DNA of 64,000 nt from Paragyromitra xinjiangensis (Eukaryota; Ascomycota; Pezizomycetes; Pezizales; Discinaceae): NCBI GenBank assembly GCA_038503065.1, contig JBCAMK010000009.1:1178001-1242000 (forward strand), given 5' to 3'. This document shows positions 10,354 to 21,178 of this stretch, piece after piece. Numbering within the stretch: position 1 is the stretch's first letter; the number at the start of each line of letters is the position of its first letter. The notes beneath the pieces are model-generated. The model had not been told where the DNA came from. It was given only the letters and a program-made list of their open reading frames with translations, and searched no databases. The translations under genes were made by a program, and so were the position numbers.

Positions 10354-11616
10354 TCATCGCAAGTCGACACCGGCCGTGGAGAGGAGATCTTGGACATCGA
10401 TATCATTGAAGCCATCGAGTTTACCATTTTCCAGCTACATATTGTTAATCTTAAAGTAACGTACGAACTGGGTAGATTTTACCTGAGTGAGTATAGGTGA
10501 AGGTTGCGATGATACCACTGCGCTAAGGAACCCTATTACGACTCTTTCCTCAAATTTGTTCCATGGGTTCTGCTCTGCGAGCCTATCGAAATGCGCTTCC
10601 AGAGTCACACCAGGAGGCGGAAGAATCTACAATGGTGGTTAGAACCGGCTTATAGAAGGAACGGGGGAAACAAGAATACCTCAAGTAGCACCTCATTCTT
10701 CAGAGCCTCAAACTCCAAACTGACCTCCCCCTCATCCCCCGCAAACATCTCATTGATAACTACCTCCTCAATATTCTCTCTCAATGGATCCATCTCCGTG
10801 AGCCCCCATGCAAAGCACTCATTAACTGCATCTAAATCATTTGCGCCGTGGCATCTGTATGCCTCCAGCACAGCCTGTAGCATGAAACTTGTAGCAACTT
10901 GCATCCACAAACTACCAACCTCCGCGAAATTGGCCGAGGCCCATGTAGAAAGCACCATAAATTCGCGCAATGCGTCCTTCAGCGTCGCGCGGCCCCAAAG
11001 CGTACGTTGCGATTCTGGAAGCATGTAATATCCCATCTGTCGCCGCATCTCTTCCTGATTATTCTGTAGGTGGTCGTCGGAGAAGGGGGTCGCACTCATC
11101 CCAAATTCGGATTCACCAGTGATATTGCTAGATTTATCGGCGCCAGGACGGGCGAAAACGTGAGGAACATGGCGGCGCGATAGCCAAGCTCTTGTGCGCG
11201 CCGCGGTGCCAGATGCGCTAGGTGCAAGTGTAGGTGATGTGACGTCCAGACGGCGAAGAAACAACGTCGTAAAGCGGCATAATCGTAAACGTAGGCTGAT
11301 GGTATCAGGGAGAACACAATTTGGATGCGCATGGTTGAAATTTTGGTAGAAAGCTTCATAGAAAATCAGAAATGTTAGTCGAAGAGCTGCCGAGACGAAA
11401 CCAAGCAAACTTAGGACCTGAGAGATAGCAGGGGGACCACAAACAATTGACTAGCTTCAGCCCCATATCTGCAGATTTTGACGCGTCGGCCCATTCCATC
11501 TTCCCCACCTTGCCCTCCTGGCGCAATTTCCTCTCGCTGAGCAATGATTCAATGCAAAACCACAGGAGGTAGTCGAGGATCAATTCGTCAACATGTAATC
11601 TAGTGGGGTCAGACAT
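10354..11616 (-). CDS. Conserved-looking protein of unknown function, 365 aa
   Basis: Complement exons 11616-11418, 11353-10680, 10626-10483, 10434-10354 all join in phase. I do not recognise the family. The N-terminus MSDPTRLHVDELILDYLLWF is helical; the centre contains a variable low-complexity linker (about residues 110-170); after it comes a well-formed helical region (LPESQRTLWGRATLKDALREF, WASANFAEVGSLWMQVATSF, MLQAVLEAYRCHG) and a short C-terminal part (TLEAHFDRLAEQNPWNKFEER, ENGKLDGFNDIDVQDLL). No signal peptide or membrane helix is seen. Intron 1 uses a GAAG acceptor preceded by CTAAC. An upstream in-frame ATG at 11634 would add six residues; I prefer 11616 because MSDPTRL looks like a natural start. 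The composition suggests an intracellular all-helical protein. Confidence 0.7.
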
Positions 11617-11637
11617 GTTGACAGCAGTAGGCATAAT

Positions 11638-11700
11638 TTGCAGTAGTAATAGCAGTAGCAGCAGCAGTGGTGGTAATAATAGTAGTAATGAGAGTAGGAA
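11638..11700. repeat. AGCAGT/AGTAAT trinucleotide-rich tract
   Basis: A run of GCAGTAGTAATAGCAGTAGC type triplets, with similar spacing through 11700, directly upstream of the minus-strand gene start at 11616. It would lie in that gene's promoter or 5' leader. Confidence 0.7.
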
Positions 11701-14700
11701 TAATAAAATAAACGAGTGTGTTCTTTTGTTTGTGGCTGAGAGAATGTGTAAACGTTTGCTAATGAAGGAGCGAATGAGAATGCAGAAGTAAATGAGTGGA
11801 TGACGATGAAAGATGAAGATGAACGAAACGAAGAGGGGGGGGAGAAGAGGAGGGATAAGGGACCAAGGGATAGGGGATTAGATAGGGGGCTGTTTAGCGG
11901 TAGGGGGAGAAAAAGAGAAAGGGACAGAGGGGGGGCGTTGGGGCGGGGGGCGGGGAGGGAAGTTCTCCCACCGCAAAAAGAGCACACAATTTGTGTCACC
12001 CGTGAACTTGCACAGAAATCGCTTAGACCGAAGGGATCCGCGCCAGCCGAGAGTTTCCCGCCAAACCATTCAGGGGCAACGCACGGACTCCCTTACTGCA
12101 AAGTCCCGTTGCCGTACCTGCGTCGATAGTTCATTTTCAATTTCCCCCTGCGCCGACCGTCGCCGGGGCGTGCGAGTGACCGTCCATGAATCGCTGAGGG
12201 TCACCCTGCATGAGCCTTACGGCTTCCGTCACCACAACCACCACCCACCCCCCTTTCTCGCTTTGGGGTGCGGTCAGAGAACTATTCATCGACCGACAAA
12301 GGGGTCGTTGGCTCGGTTAGGAAGGGGTATCGTAGGGGCTATGCTTCGGGTATCAAGATCCCGAAAATATCACAGTGCTGGTTCCTGGTTTCTAGATCTC
12401 CACATTGGTGGTACTGTGTATCATCATCATGGATTATCTCGGAGCTTTTTTTCGATAAAAAAAGTCGATGCTTTGGTTCACCGTAGATCTGAAATCTAGA
12501 CTGCCCACCTCTTCACGTGGTCTCTTGGAAATATCCACGATAAACCGTGCGAATCTCCTTTCTCGGGTTACCGCATGTTTCGCTTCAATCCTCAAACAAC
12601 ATCTGTGCCCCCAAGGTAGGTAGTTCTGTCTTCGGACTCTGCGGAATGTTTCTCCTCTGCACTCCGGCCATCTCTTGGGGATGTCGCCCTGAGCTTCCAA
12701 GGAAATTCGCCCAACGTACGCAATCACGCAATCTCAAGACAAAGCGTCTTGTGTGGTTGGATTCCCCGAGCCCAAGCCGTTTCATGGTGAGAACCTTAAT
12801 CAAGAGCCGCCTGCTGCCACCAAGGGGGAACCACCAGTACTGGCAATCTTCCCGGACTTGCATCACAGATGATCAGATCACGATGCTTTGGTTGATTTCT
12901 AAATATGAGTCTACAACTTTATCACGATGCACGAAACGCTAACGGTCCGGGCCAAGCCGCAAGTGAATGCAGATGGTTCCAATATCAACTATACATATGT
13001 ACGAAGCAGTCGTTCGCCAGTCAAAAGCGTCAAAGGACTTCCGATGTAAACTCGTCTTGCGAAACACGGAAGCAGCTTCAGTTTATGAGAAATGACGGCT
13101 CAATTGATATTCGAGAAGCGGAAGACACCTAATGTCACTATTACTATTTCCCCGGACTTTGCATACCATTTCGAGTGGTAAGATGCACATCAAAGAATTG
13201 TTTCAAGTCTCTCGCCGTGAGACCCAGGCCTTCGAAATGCCGTCTACAATGCGACGGACGACGGAGAATACCATGGAAACCATAGAGACAATTTTGAGCT
13301 CACACTAAAGCGAACGCTCAGATGATATCTTAGAATAAAGCACTGCTTCAAATAGAGTTTAGCCCCAGCGAGTAAATACATAATGGTCTGATACTTACAT
13401 GAACTGGAGGAAAGTTTCACACATCCCTTCTCTTTGGGGAGAAAAAAAAAATAGATGTGGCAGAAAGTCTCTGAAATGTTCTCAACAAAATTTAGTCAAC
13501 ACATTTTACTAGTAGACTTCTATAAATGGGAAAAGCTGAGGTCGCTTTCTGATGTTAAAGGATGTGTGTGGCAATTTCGCTTGATATCTTCCTTAATCAG
13601 TTTTGTGATCTTCAGTACATCTTGTGTTTTCGGGATTTCTAGTCATTGAGCGTTCATGATGTCACTTCGATGTTTTACAGCATCGTCGATACCTGCAATT
13701 TTAAATGACCTAAAATTAAGCTGACGGCATGTCGATTTCTTACATCACTGCGCATATCGCGTCATGCGCGTACAGATAATAGTCTATCATAACTAGTTCA
13801 GCAGCTCCGCTATCGTCTCCTATCACAGCCATCACTTATGAAGTCATTCAATAATCGAGGTCCTAGTAGAAACTAAAGACGATACCTACCAAAAAAAAAG
13901 CAAACTCCAAGACCCGAGCAGCAGGCCGTACCGAGGGGGTCACGTTTGGTATTTGAGTGCTACGTGTGTCCCCCGAATGTTTCTCCGTGAGTGTTCTCCG
14001 ACCCAATAAAAATCGGAAAGTAGATGGGAGATTTGATGCCGTGACTTATTAGGAAGGTCGCCGAGAGGCAACTATTGATCATGATCAAACGGCAGTGCCC
14101 AGTAATATTTTCTTTTCTTTCCTTTTTTTCGCTTTCCGTTGCAGATATTTCGTGGAATGTTCTACTATTAGTAGTCTTAATTCGGAAGGTCAATGCGCAT
14201 CTTTTTCTTTCTTTTTCCCTCTAAACAGTGAGATAGGCGCACCCAGCTCTGAGGGTTTGCCGTTTTGATTCAATTTGAAACATAACTTTTATTCAAAGAG
14301 GGGGAAACGGTCAAGCTAGTGGCAACACTTCACAGCTGTATAAGGTTGATTTCTGTGAGCATTACTCAGACGCTTTGAAAATCGGCTACCGATTACAAAC
14401 ATGTGTTACTCCAAATCTGAATATATTAGTTGGTAAGCAAAGACATCCATAACTCGGTGGTTGAAACCCTGGCCTTGCGCTTTGGGGCAGTGTCACACTT
14501 TGCCCAACCGATGGGTGGGGGTTCGGAAGGCGGGCGATCGTTATTAAAATCCGAGTGACTGAACATGATGAGCAGCGAGCCAGCCAGGAAAACCATAGCT
14601 ATGAGTGTCTAAAGGTGTCGTGGGGCAGCGTTTCTTATAAAAAGAAAGAACCCTTGGCTTTGACGCTGTATCTAGCCGGTGAACTGAAGAAATGTATGAG

Positions 14701-16962
14701 GGAAACAACGGCGAACCGGAGAGCAATCGCCTGGTTCGGTGCTGGCTGCAACTTTGTTATTGGATTCGATGTGGGAAGCAGAGACCAAGACCATTCCCCA
14801 ATCATATAACCCCGTGACCAGCGGGGAAATCTCTGTCAAACCATAGCTTATGGGCTAGAAAATATCCTGATCGTTGGTATGGTAATTTTAGTAATGACAA
14901 GGCGGAGAGCCTTAAGGGTTATCTTTTCGGGTTCAAGTAATTATTCCCTAAATCTCATAGGGTTTGTACTTTCTAGTTTCAGGCCTATATAAATTATCTT
15001 AGCCTGCGGATCTACAATAATACCTTAACTATTTATAAATCCAATATGGCTTGCTCGTTCCACTTTGCTCGACATTAGTCACATGCGCTCTGTAACGGAT
15101 CCATAGATTTACATCCTGGCCAGATGTGTCGGTACCGCAATCAGTCCTTGCGGGTTGCATTGAATATCCTAGCTAGACCACCACAAGTTCCAGGACCCAG
15201 GTCATGGCCGATATGCGAGTGAACAATTGTACAATTTCGCTCAACGTAGTATCTGGGCCCTCGGCCAACCTTAAGTTTAAATGATACATATATATAGGAC
15301 GGGTTCTTGGCACAGCTCGTACGGGGGCCCGGGAGGCAAGTTCAACGGTTTTTGTTGATTCTTTACTTACGGGGCCCGGATCCGTAGCGTATACTGGTCA
15401 AAAACCCTTACTGAAGGAACGTAGCACCAACTTTGCCCTACCATACTACTATGCTAAGCCACATTCTTGATATTTTAGCGAATCTGCCCTAGCGCAGCGA
15501 GAGCCGACTGGCGAACGAATAGATTCCGCTATCACAAAAAAGTACGATCTCCATTTCTGATATCCAGGCAAGGGAATCGCATTGTTCTCCTCGACGAGCC
15601 GACCACTAACTAACCAGCCAACCTAACCTATTCGCTGGGGTAAGTTGGCCCCCATCCAACGACATCCATGATGCCACATTTATGTAGACAAATAAAACGA
15701 AGAAATATTCTTCGGTCGCTCCGGAAGAAACGCAGGGACCTAGTGCTATGCATGTATGTGCTTGTCGGGGCAAGGTAGGTAGCAAGGCCGGATAGGTGGT
15801 AAAGTAAGGTAAGCCTTAAGGCTACTGGGCAAGTTACTGGTACAAATATCGTGCCGCCTACTCGCGCGCGTGCAGCCACGCGAGGAAAGCGGTGCATGCA
15901 TGCAAGACACATGGGTAAATGCTGAGATTTATAGGAAAGTTACGTCATCCTCATCGAGAGAAGATGTTGCGCTTTTGCTTGCAATTGATATAGTCAGCGG
16001 GCCAAGCTCGGGGGTGGCCGTGTCAGACAGGGCGCGAGTGTGCGAAGTCTCACGCAAGTATACGTGAACATTCTCACGGTAGTTCATACAACGGGTAATT
16101 CAACTGTCCTATATTCACTGTTCAGCCCCTAGTGAAATCGATGGTCGATTCATTTGCAGCGGCCAGTAGGTTCAATACGCACATGTAGGTATGCCTGCAG
16201 CCTGAAGACGGATATATAATCGTATGAAGAATTACAGACGCAGCTGGGCGCTCTAGTCTATCCATCGGCGATTGTTTGTTCTAGATAAATGGCAAAGAGA
16301 AGGGAGAAAGGAAGGCTGTCTTACCCGCCTAAACTGTCGGACAGAAAGATATATCCGGAGCGGACCGGAATCTTTTCCCGACCGAATGAGCTTAACTAGC
16401 GGGAGAGCAACCAGCGATCTATCTCCCAAACGCTATCTGATATCTGATCATCTTCTCGAATATATTATGATTGGCGAGTTTTTTTAAGGAACGAATCATG
16501 GATCTGGGATCGTTGAGTCAAATTTAGGCAAGACAGACCAGGGACTGCGAGACAAGCAGTCTCTGTCCAAATTGTCTCGAGTTGGTAAATTAAAAAAAAA
16601 ATCTGCTAATAAATTATTCAGACAGAGGGTTTGGATGCACAGTAAAGTAACTTAAGGGCTGTACTATATACACTAAAATTCAACTAATCCGAGGAACACC
16701 CTAAGCACATGTAGACATAACATGCCATCTAAGAAAAAAATAGGTTCCCACAGTAATCATATTCCCCCGAGCGGGGGAAGTGGATGGAATTAACGAGGTA
16801 AAAAACCCCAAATAACCAAAGCGAGAGAAGAAATGCCCGAGCATGACCCAAATGCGCCAATACCTTAAATGCAGTACCGAAAGAGACATGTCCAGGATTC
16901 AACCAAATTTTTTTTACAAAAAGGGCGCAAGATATGCCAACGAAAATAAATCATCCCGGGAA
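11701..16962. other. Gene-poor region of about 5 kb
   Basis: A G-rich purine tract occurs at 11830-11960. Several frames longer than 90 codons exist (for example plus strand 11993-12499), but their Arg/Ser/His/Pro-rich composition and lack of any family signal suggest chance ORFs in GC-rich DNA. From about 13.1 to 17.0 kb the DNA has scattered stops in all frames. I see no tRNA, no intact transposon and no clear repeat. Confidence 0.55.
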
Positions 16963-18850
16963 TCAACCATCGGGATATTCCCCCTGGATGTTTGATATAA
17001 ACATTCCGTCCGTTTTAGAATACCGCTTGAAGTACTTCCCCGCGAGTAGACTTAATTCATCTACATTTTCATCTCGTTTTTGCTCAACGTTTTCTTCCGC
17101 CACATAACGTATAGTTCCGTCCGTTACTCTACAGAAGTGTGGCACATTAGTCCGGGAACTGGAGGATATAGGAAGGGTGAACAAACAGAGCGTGATAAAA
17201 TGGTTGCTGTCTCCCACGGCTTAGGCCATCTACTCCCATCTTTTGAATCCATTCGTCTCCGTCTTCCGGGGCGCATGTTCGTGTCCAGCCGAATATGACG
17301 CCTTGGTAACTATACCGTTTGTGCGAGAATACGGTTCCCACACGATACTGATAGGGGGTAAATAATCAGCATATGGAGAATAGGAAACCCCATAGGGGTA
17401 AGTTGGTGGCTGACCTTCACCTCTTCTGTTGATGACCTCCAGTTCACGGGATTTGGGGTCGAATCAATATCTCTCAATTTAACACAGGTTTCCTTCAGCA
17501 GCTCCACACAATTTGGAATTTCAACCTGTGGGATAAGTTCCTGCTCAAAGAACATGACATCCATCGGGCACTCTTCTTGTATCAATCTTGCCATGTGATG
17601 TATGAGATTGTAGGTTATTCTTGGGCCCAGTAATACCGACGCCATCAAGGCGGCATAAAAGGCCGAATTACGATTTACCGGTGCATTTGGCTCGCGGCTA
17701 GTTGTCGGCGTATGCCGCAGTGATTCTAGGATGTTGCGCGCGGTGCGGAGGACAATCTCGGAAATAGCAGATGGTCGGAGGTATTCATCTTTGGCCTCAT
17801 CGATTCCTAGCATTTGCAACTGATTTTCCAACCCCTCGATAGGTAACTCATTACCGTCGCCCCGAAAAGGATCTAGATAGATGCGCTGTCCGTTCTCTTC
17901 GTTATTGACTATTGTCAGGACATGGTATGGGAAGCCGCATGGGGAAGCAGAGAGGCCTATCCTGGTTGCCAAACTACAAAAGATGGCAGTAGCTGTCAAC
18001 GGAAGGTTCGTGCGATCCGTGCGTAAGGATATACCGATAAAGGAATTCTTCAGCGCACGGTAGCGCTCGGAGGAAGCACCGCGGAAGCCTTCGCGAGCCA
18101 TGAACTTACATAGAGCACTTGCCTTGGCCTTCGTTGACAGTTGATCCACGTCGGGTGTTACAGATTGGAAGCGGGCGGCTAGCTCATCGAGCATTCTGGC
18201 TGTTTCGTCGGGGTCACCCTCAGCAGTTCTGAGGTTAAAGAGCTCAAAACAACCAAGCGCCGTTTCAAGAGAGATTTCTTGGCCAGATCCTACATTTTTC
18301 CAGATTTCGATGGCCCGTCTTCTGTGTATGTATTGGAGTGTGACGCCTGCGTACCATCTGGAGTAAAGTTAGGATTAATTCCTGCGCTCCAAAAATCAGG
18401 TATCGGCAAAAATGATTTTACGTACCTCCGAGCAAGGACGTCCTCAACATTTTCAGAAACCCTTGCATGTTCCGCTAAGCAATCTTTAGCATCGTAGCCA
18501 AAACTTCCAATCTCGTGGTACTTTGGGATTCGGTTTATGGGCGAGGAAATTATTTCATTCAATAATTTTGTCGTCCGTCTCTGCACATGAAACCTTCTGA
18601 CGAACAATGACCTCCAGTCCACCTCTGCCGGAAAAGGATGTTTGAGCTTCTCATGAAACCTGTGTTTAGGTTCCCAATAGCGGAATTGGCGACAGCGAGA
18701 CCGCCATTCTAACGGCGAGTTAGAGAGGCGGTAAAGCTGTTTGCAAACGAGGTTGATGTTCAATACTGCGTCGTCATCATCAGGTATGTATTTGATGATG
18801 TGCTCGATAACCTCTTCAGGCAATGATAGCAGAATACACCTGGAAGCCAT
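16963..18850 (-). CDS. F-box protein, FBXO21-like, with transglutaminase-like and YccV domains
   Basis: Complement exons 18850-18426, 18357-17415, 17347-17187, 17128-16963 give 564 residues. The N-terminal F-box reads LSLPEEVIEHIIKYIPDDD with LVCKQLYRLSNSPLEWRSRC. The middle carries the SirB1/transglutaminase-like region (NSFIGISLRTDRTNLPLTATA, RIGLSASPCGFPYHVLTIV). The C-terminus is the hemimethylated-DNA-binding (YccV/HspQ-like) domain: VGTVFSHKRYSYQGVIFGW, EWIQKMGVDGLSRGRQQPFYH and TDGTIRYVAEENVE. This order matches animal FBXO21, a substrate receptor of SCF ubiquitin ligases, so a Skp1-linked role is expected; substrates cannot be inferred. The last intron (17129-17186) starts with GTTTGT, and this choice uniquely restores FYHALVTDGTIRY. 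Confidence 0.9.
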
Positions 18851-19856
18851 AGTTGGAGTCCAGGAGTAGGGTAATCGAGACCTTTTTTCTCTTTCTGGCC
18901 CTCTTAACGCGACTGGACGTAACAGTTATATGACGAGGGCTAAGAGTTAATGTAAGCGAATTGATGGCGAAAACAAGTAGGATGAGGACGGTGGATGTGG
19001 GAAGACAGTACTTAATGCAACGAAGAGAAGGGTCGAGGGAGAGGGAGTTGATAAAAAGAAAAGTGAGCGTCCAGCTACCTTCTTCCGTTAATGTATGTAA
19101 GTATGTACCTCCGGTGCAGGCACGCTCTGAATTCCGTTGGCCTCTTTATTTTTTCCCCTTTCCTTTCTTTTTTTTTCTCACACCCGGTTTTTCTTCTGGC
19201 CCTCGTCGTCTTTTTTTCCCTCCAGACCTCACACAATATCTATATGCTCGTCATACATACCGGCATACCGGCAGTCTACTGGCTCCTCCACCTCCGCGAC
19301 CTGGCATCGCTGGACCCTTGGGCTTCCCCGTTGTGGCTAAGTAACGGCGGACTGGGGACATGACCCCACCTTTTTGGCCCCCATCCATCGATGATTCGCT
19401 TAATTGCTCGGTCTTGTCGTGTTCGCAGGTGGCGAAGAACCAAGGGCCAGGTAACGCCGATGTTATGCTTCGTCGTATGATATCTCCGAAAAACTGCACC
19501 CCCGCCAGCCCGAGCAACCCGCTGTCACCGCAGCGTCCATCCCCAATCCGTAGAGATCGTTCGTGACCGTGTGACAAAGACATGACGTCGGTACTTGGAC
19601 TTGCGTATCGTTGGGCTTGTACCGTTGTGGCTTAGTGCCCAATGGTAAGTGACCCAAACCCTAGCTCTCGGCTGCTTGGTTCGTGCGGGGAAGCTCAACA
19701 GCTCGCTAACTAGCTACACAACTCACAACTACACACTTACACAACTGCTCATCTACACCCCCCAGATAATCTTTATATGACCGTATCTTCTTTACAATTG
19801 TCCAGGCAGCTAAATTAGCCAGTAGCACCAGCGTCAAAACTACTAACTTCAAGGTC
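18851..19856. other. Divergent promoter region
   Basis: The FBXO21-like gene (-) and the LRR-SAP gene (+) start at its two ends, so it holds both promoters. Pyrimidine runs occur at about 19140-19220. No gene is supported. Confidence 0.55.
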
Positions 19857-21178
19857 ATGGTTCGTAGAAAAACGGCTGCTTCTTCCGTGGCAGCAGTCAC
19901 AGTCTACAGGGATGAGTCAGGAGAAAGCGACAACGATAACGACGACAATACTTCCCAGCACCTGCCTCCTCCTCCAAGGAAGAAGACGCGTCTTAGTAAA
20001 GAACCTCCTGTCGTAACTGCAGCTCCGAGGGCTAGACGTGCGGCCCTCAAAGAGAAGGCTGCCAATCCCAGTTCCAGTGACCTTCGCCCAGTAGACCAAA
20101 GTGACGAAAAGCTGCAAAGGGTTAAAGGGAGCACTTTGCCGGTCATTGAAACAACTGCAGCTCCTGGCCTTGGTAGGTGCTCGATCTGTTATTTTAATGA
20201 CCCTTGTTATACCAATGCTGAGGCTTCTAGAAATAAAAAAAATATCTCCACTACATGAGGCATCTATCGTTGGGGGTCTGGTGTACCGAGAACTAGAACA
20301 AAAGCTATCAGAAGAGGACTTTGGTGACCTTTTGTCACTTCTGAGAGAGAATGCTGCCCAGGGGGCTGCAGATCTGATAGCTAAAAAGGGTACCTTGCTC
20401 TGACTGAATTTTAAAATAGCCCAGCTGAGATTTTCAACCAGGTTGCTGGTTCCCAGAGCTTCTCAATTGCTTCCGTGCATCAGACCTCGCATCACTTGAC
20501 TTTTCTTCTCCATCATCGTCTTCTGGCGTATTCATTCCACATCAACCTCCGGGTCTTACCCTGCAGGTGCTTTTTCAGCAGCACCGGTTTTCCGCCCTCA
20601 CCGCAGTCTCTTTTCGCAAGACACCACTCATAAACGATGATGTGGCTTTTCTTTGTCTACTTCCATCTCTTACTGATGTTGATATCTCTGAAACCGGCTT
20701 GGGGACGCAATCTCTCCATCACCTCGTCTGCCACCGACATAGATTGAAAAAACTGAATCTGTCTGACAACCCATCCATTGATGACGACTCACGTGTTGCG
20801 CTTTCCGCGTTTCCCCGCCTTATTGCACTTCACCTTCGTGGAACATCATTCACGATGCCCGGTCTGAGGCGCCTCGTATCGAGTGGCATAAGCAGGTCAT
20901 TCCGCTTGATTACGATCCCTGGGCATTGCCTTGAGTATATCAACACCCGGGAGCGGTATATGGTTGATATTCCGGTAGGTTACGCGCTGGATCCTGATCG
21001 GGTTGCTGAAATGACGGTACCGAACCTTAAAAAAAACCTTGGGCTGCATGCAAAGGTCAACAAAGATGTGCAGGTTACTGGCACGAAGATAGAATTGATC
21101 GACAGACTGCACTCTATTCTTTCTAATAGGGTAGCGGATTCGAAAATTATCGAGGCGCTAGCGAGGCCTGAGAAATAA
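19857..21178 (+). CDS. Leucine-rich-repeat protein with C-terminal SAP-like motif
   Basis: Exons 19857-20172, 20231-20389, 20442-21178 encode 403 residues. The N-terminus is basic and disordered (MVRRKTAASSV, PPPPRKKTRLSK), suggesting nuclear location. Next is a helical segment (LVYRELEQKLSEEDFGDLLSLL), then degenerate LRRs (FSALTAVSFRKTPLINDDVAF, LPSLTDVDISETGLGTQSLHH, HRLKKLNLSDNPSIDDDSRVA, FPRLIALHLRGTSF). The C-terminus, MTVPNLKKNLGL followed by GTKIELIDRLHSIL, has the spacing of a SAP helix-turn-helix, a known DNA/RNA-binding motif. I infer a nuclear or chromatin-associated adaptor; no named homologue is recognised. The second intron choice (20390-20441) is the only one that opens the LRR frame upstream through WFPELLNCFRASDLASLDF. 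Confidence 0.8.

Noticed and set aside
11993..12499. 168-codon open frame on the plus strand
   Set aside because: Arg/His/Pro-rich composition, no domain, no splice context and GC-rich DNA; most likely chance.
15320..15386. Two GGGCCCGG palindromes about 50 bases apart
   Set aside because: Short GC palindromes without longer pairing or borders; not enough for an element.
15628..15912. 94-codon minus-strand frame
   Set aside because: No family signal and biased composition; isolated in a gene-poor region.
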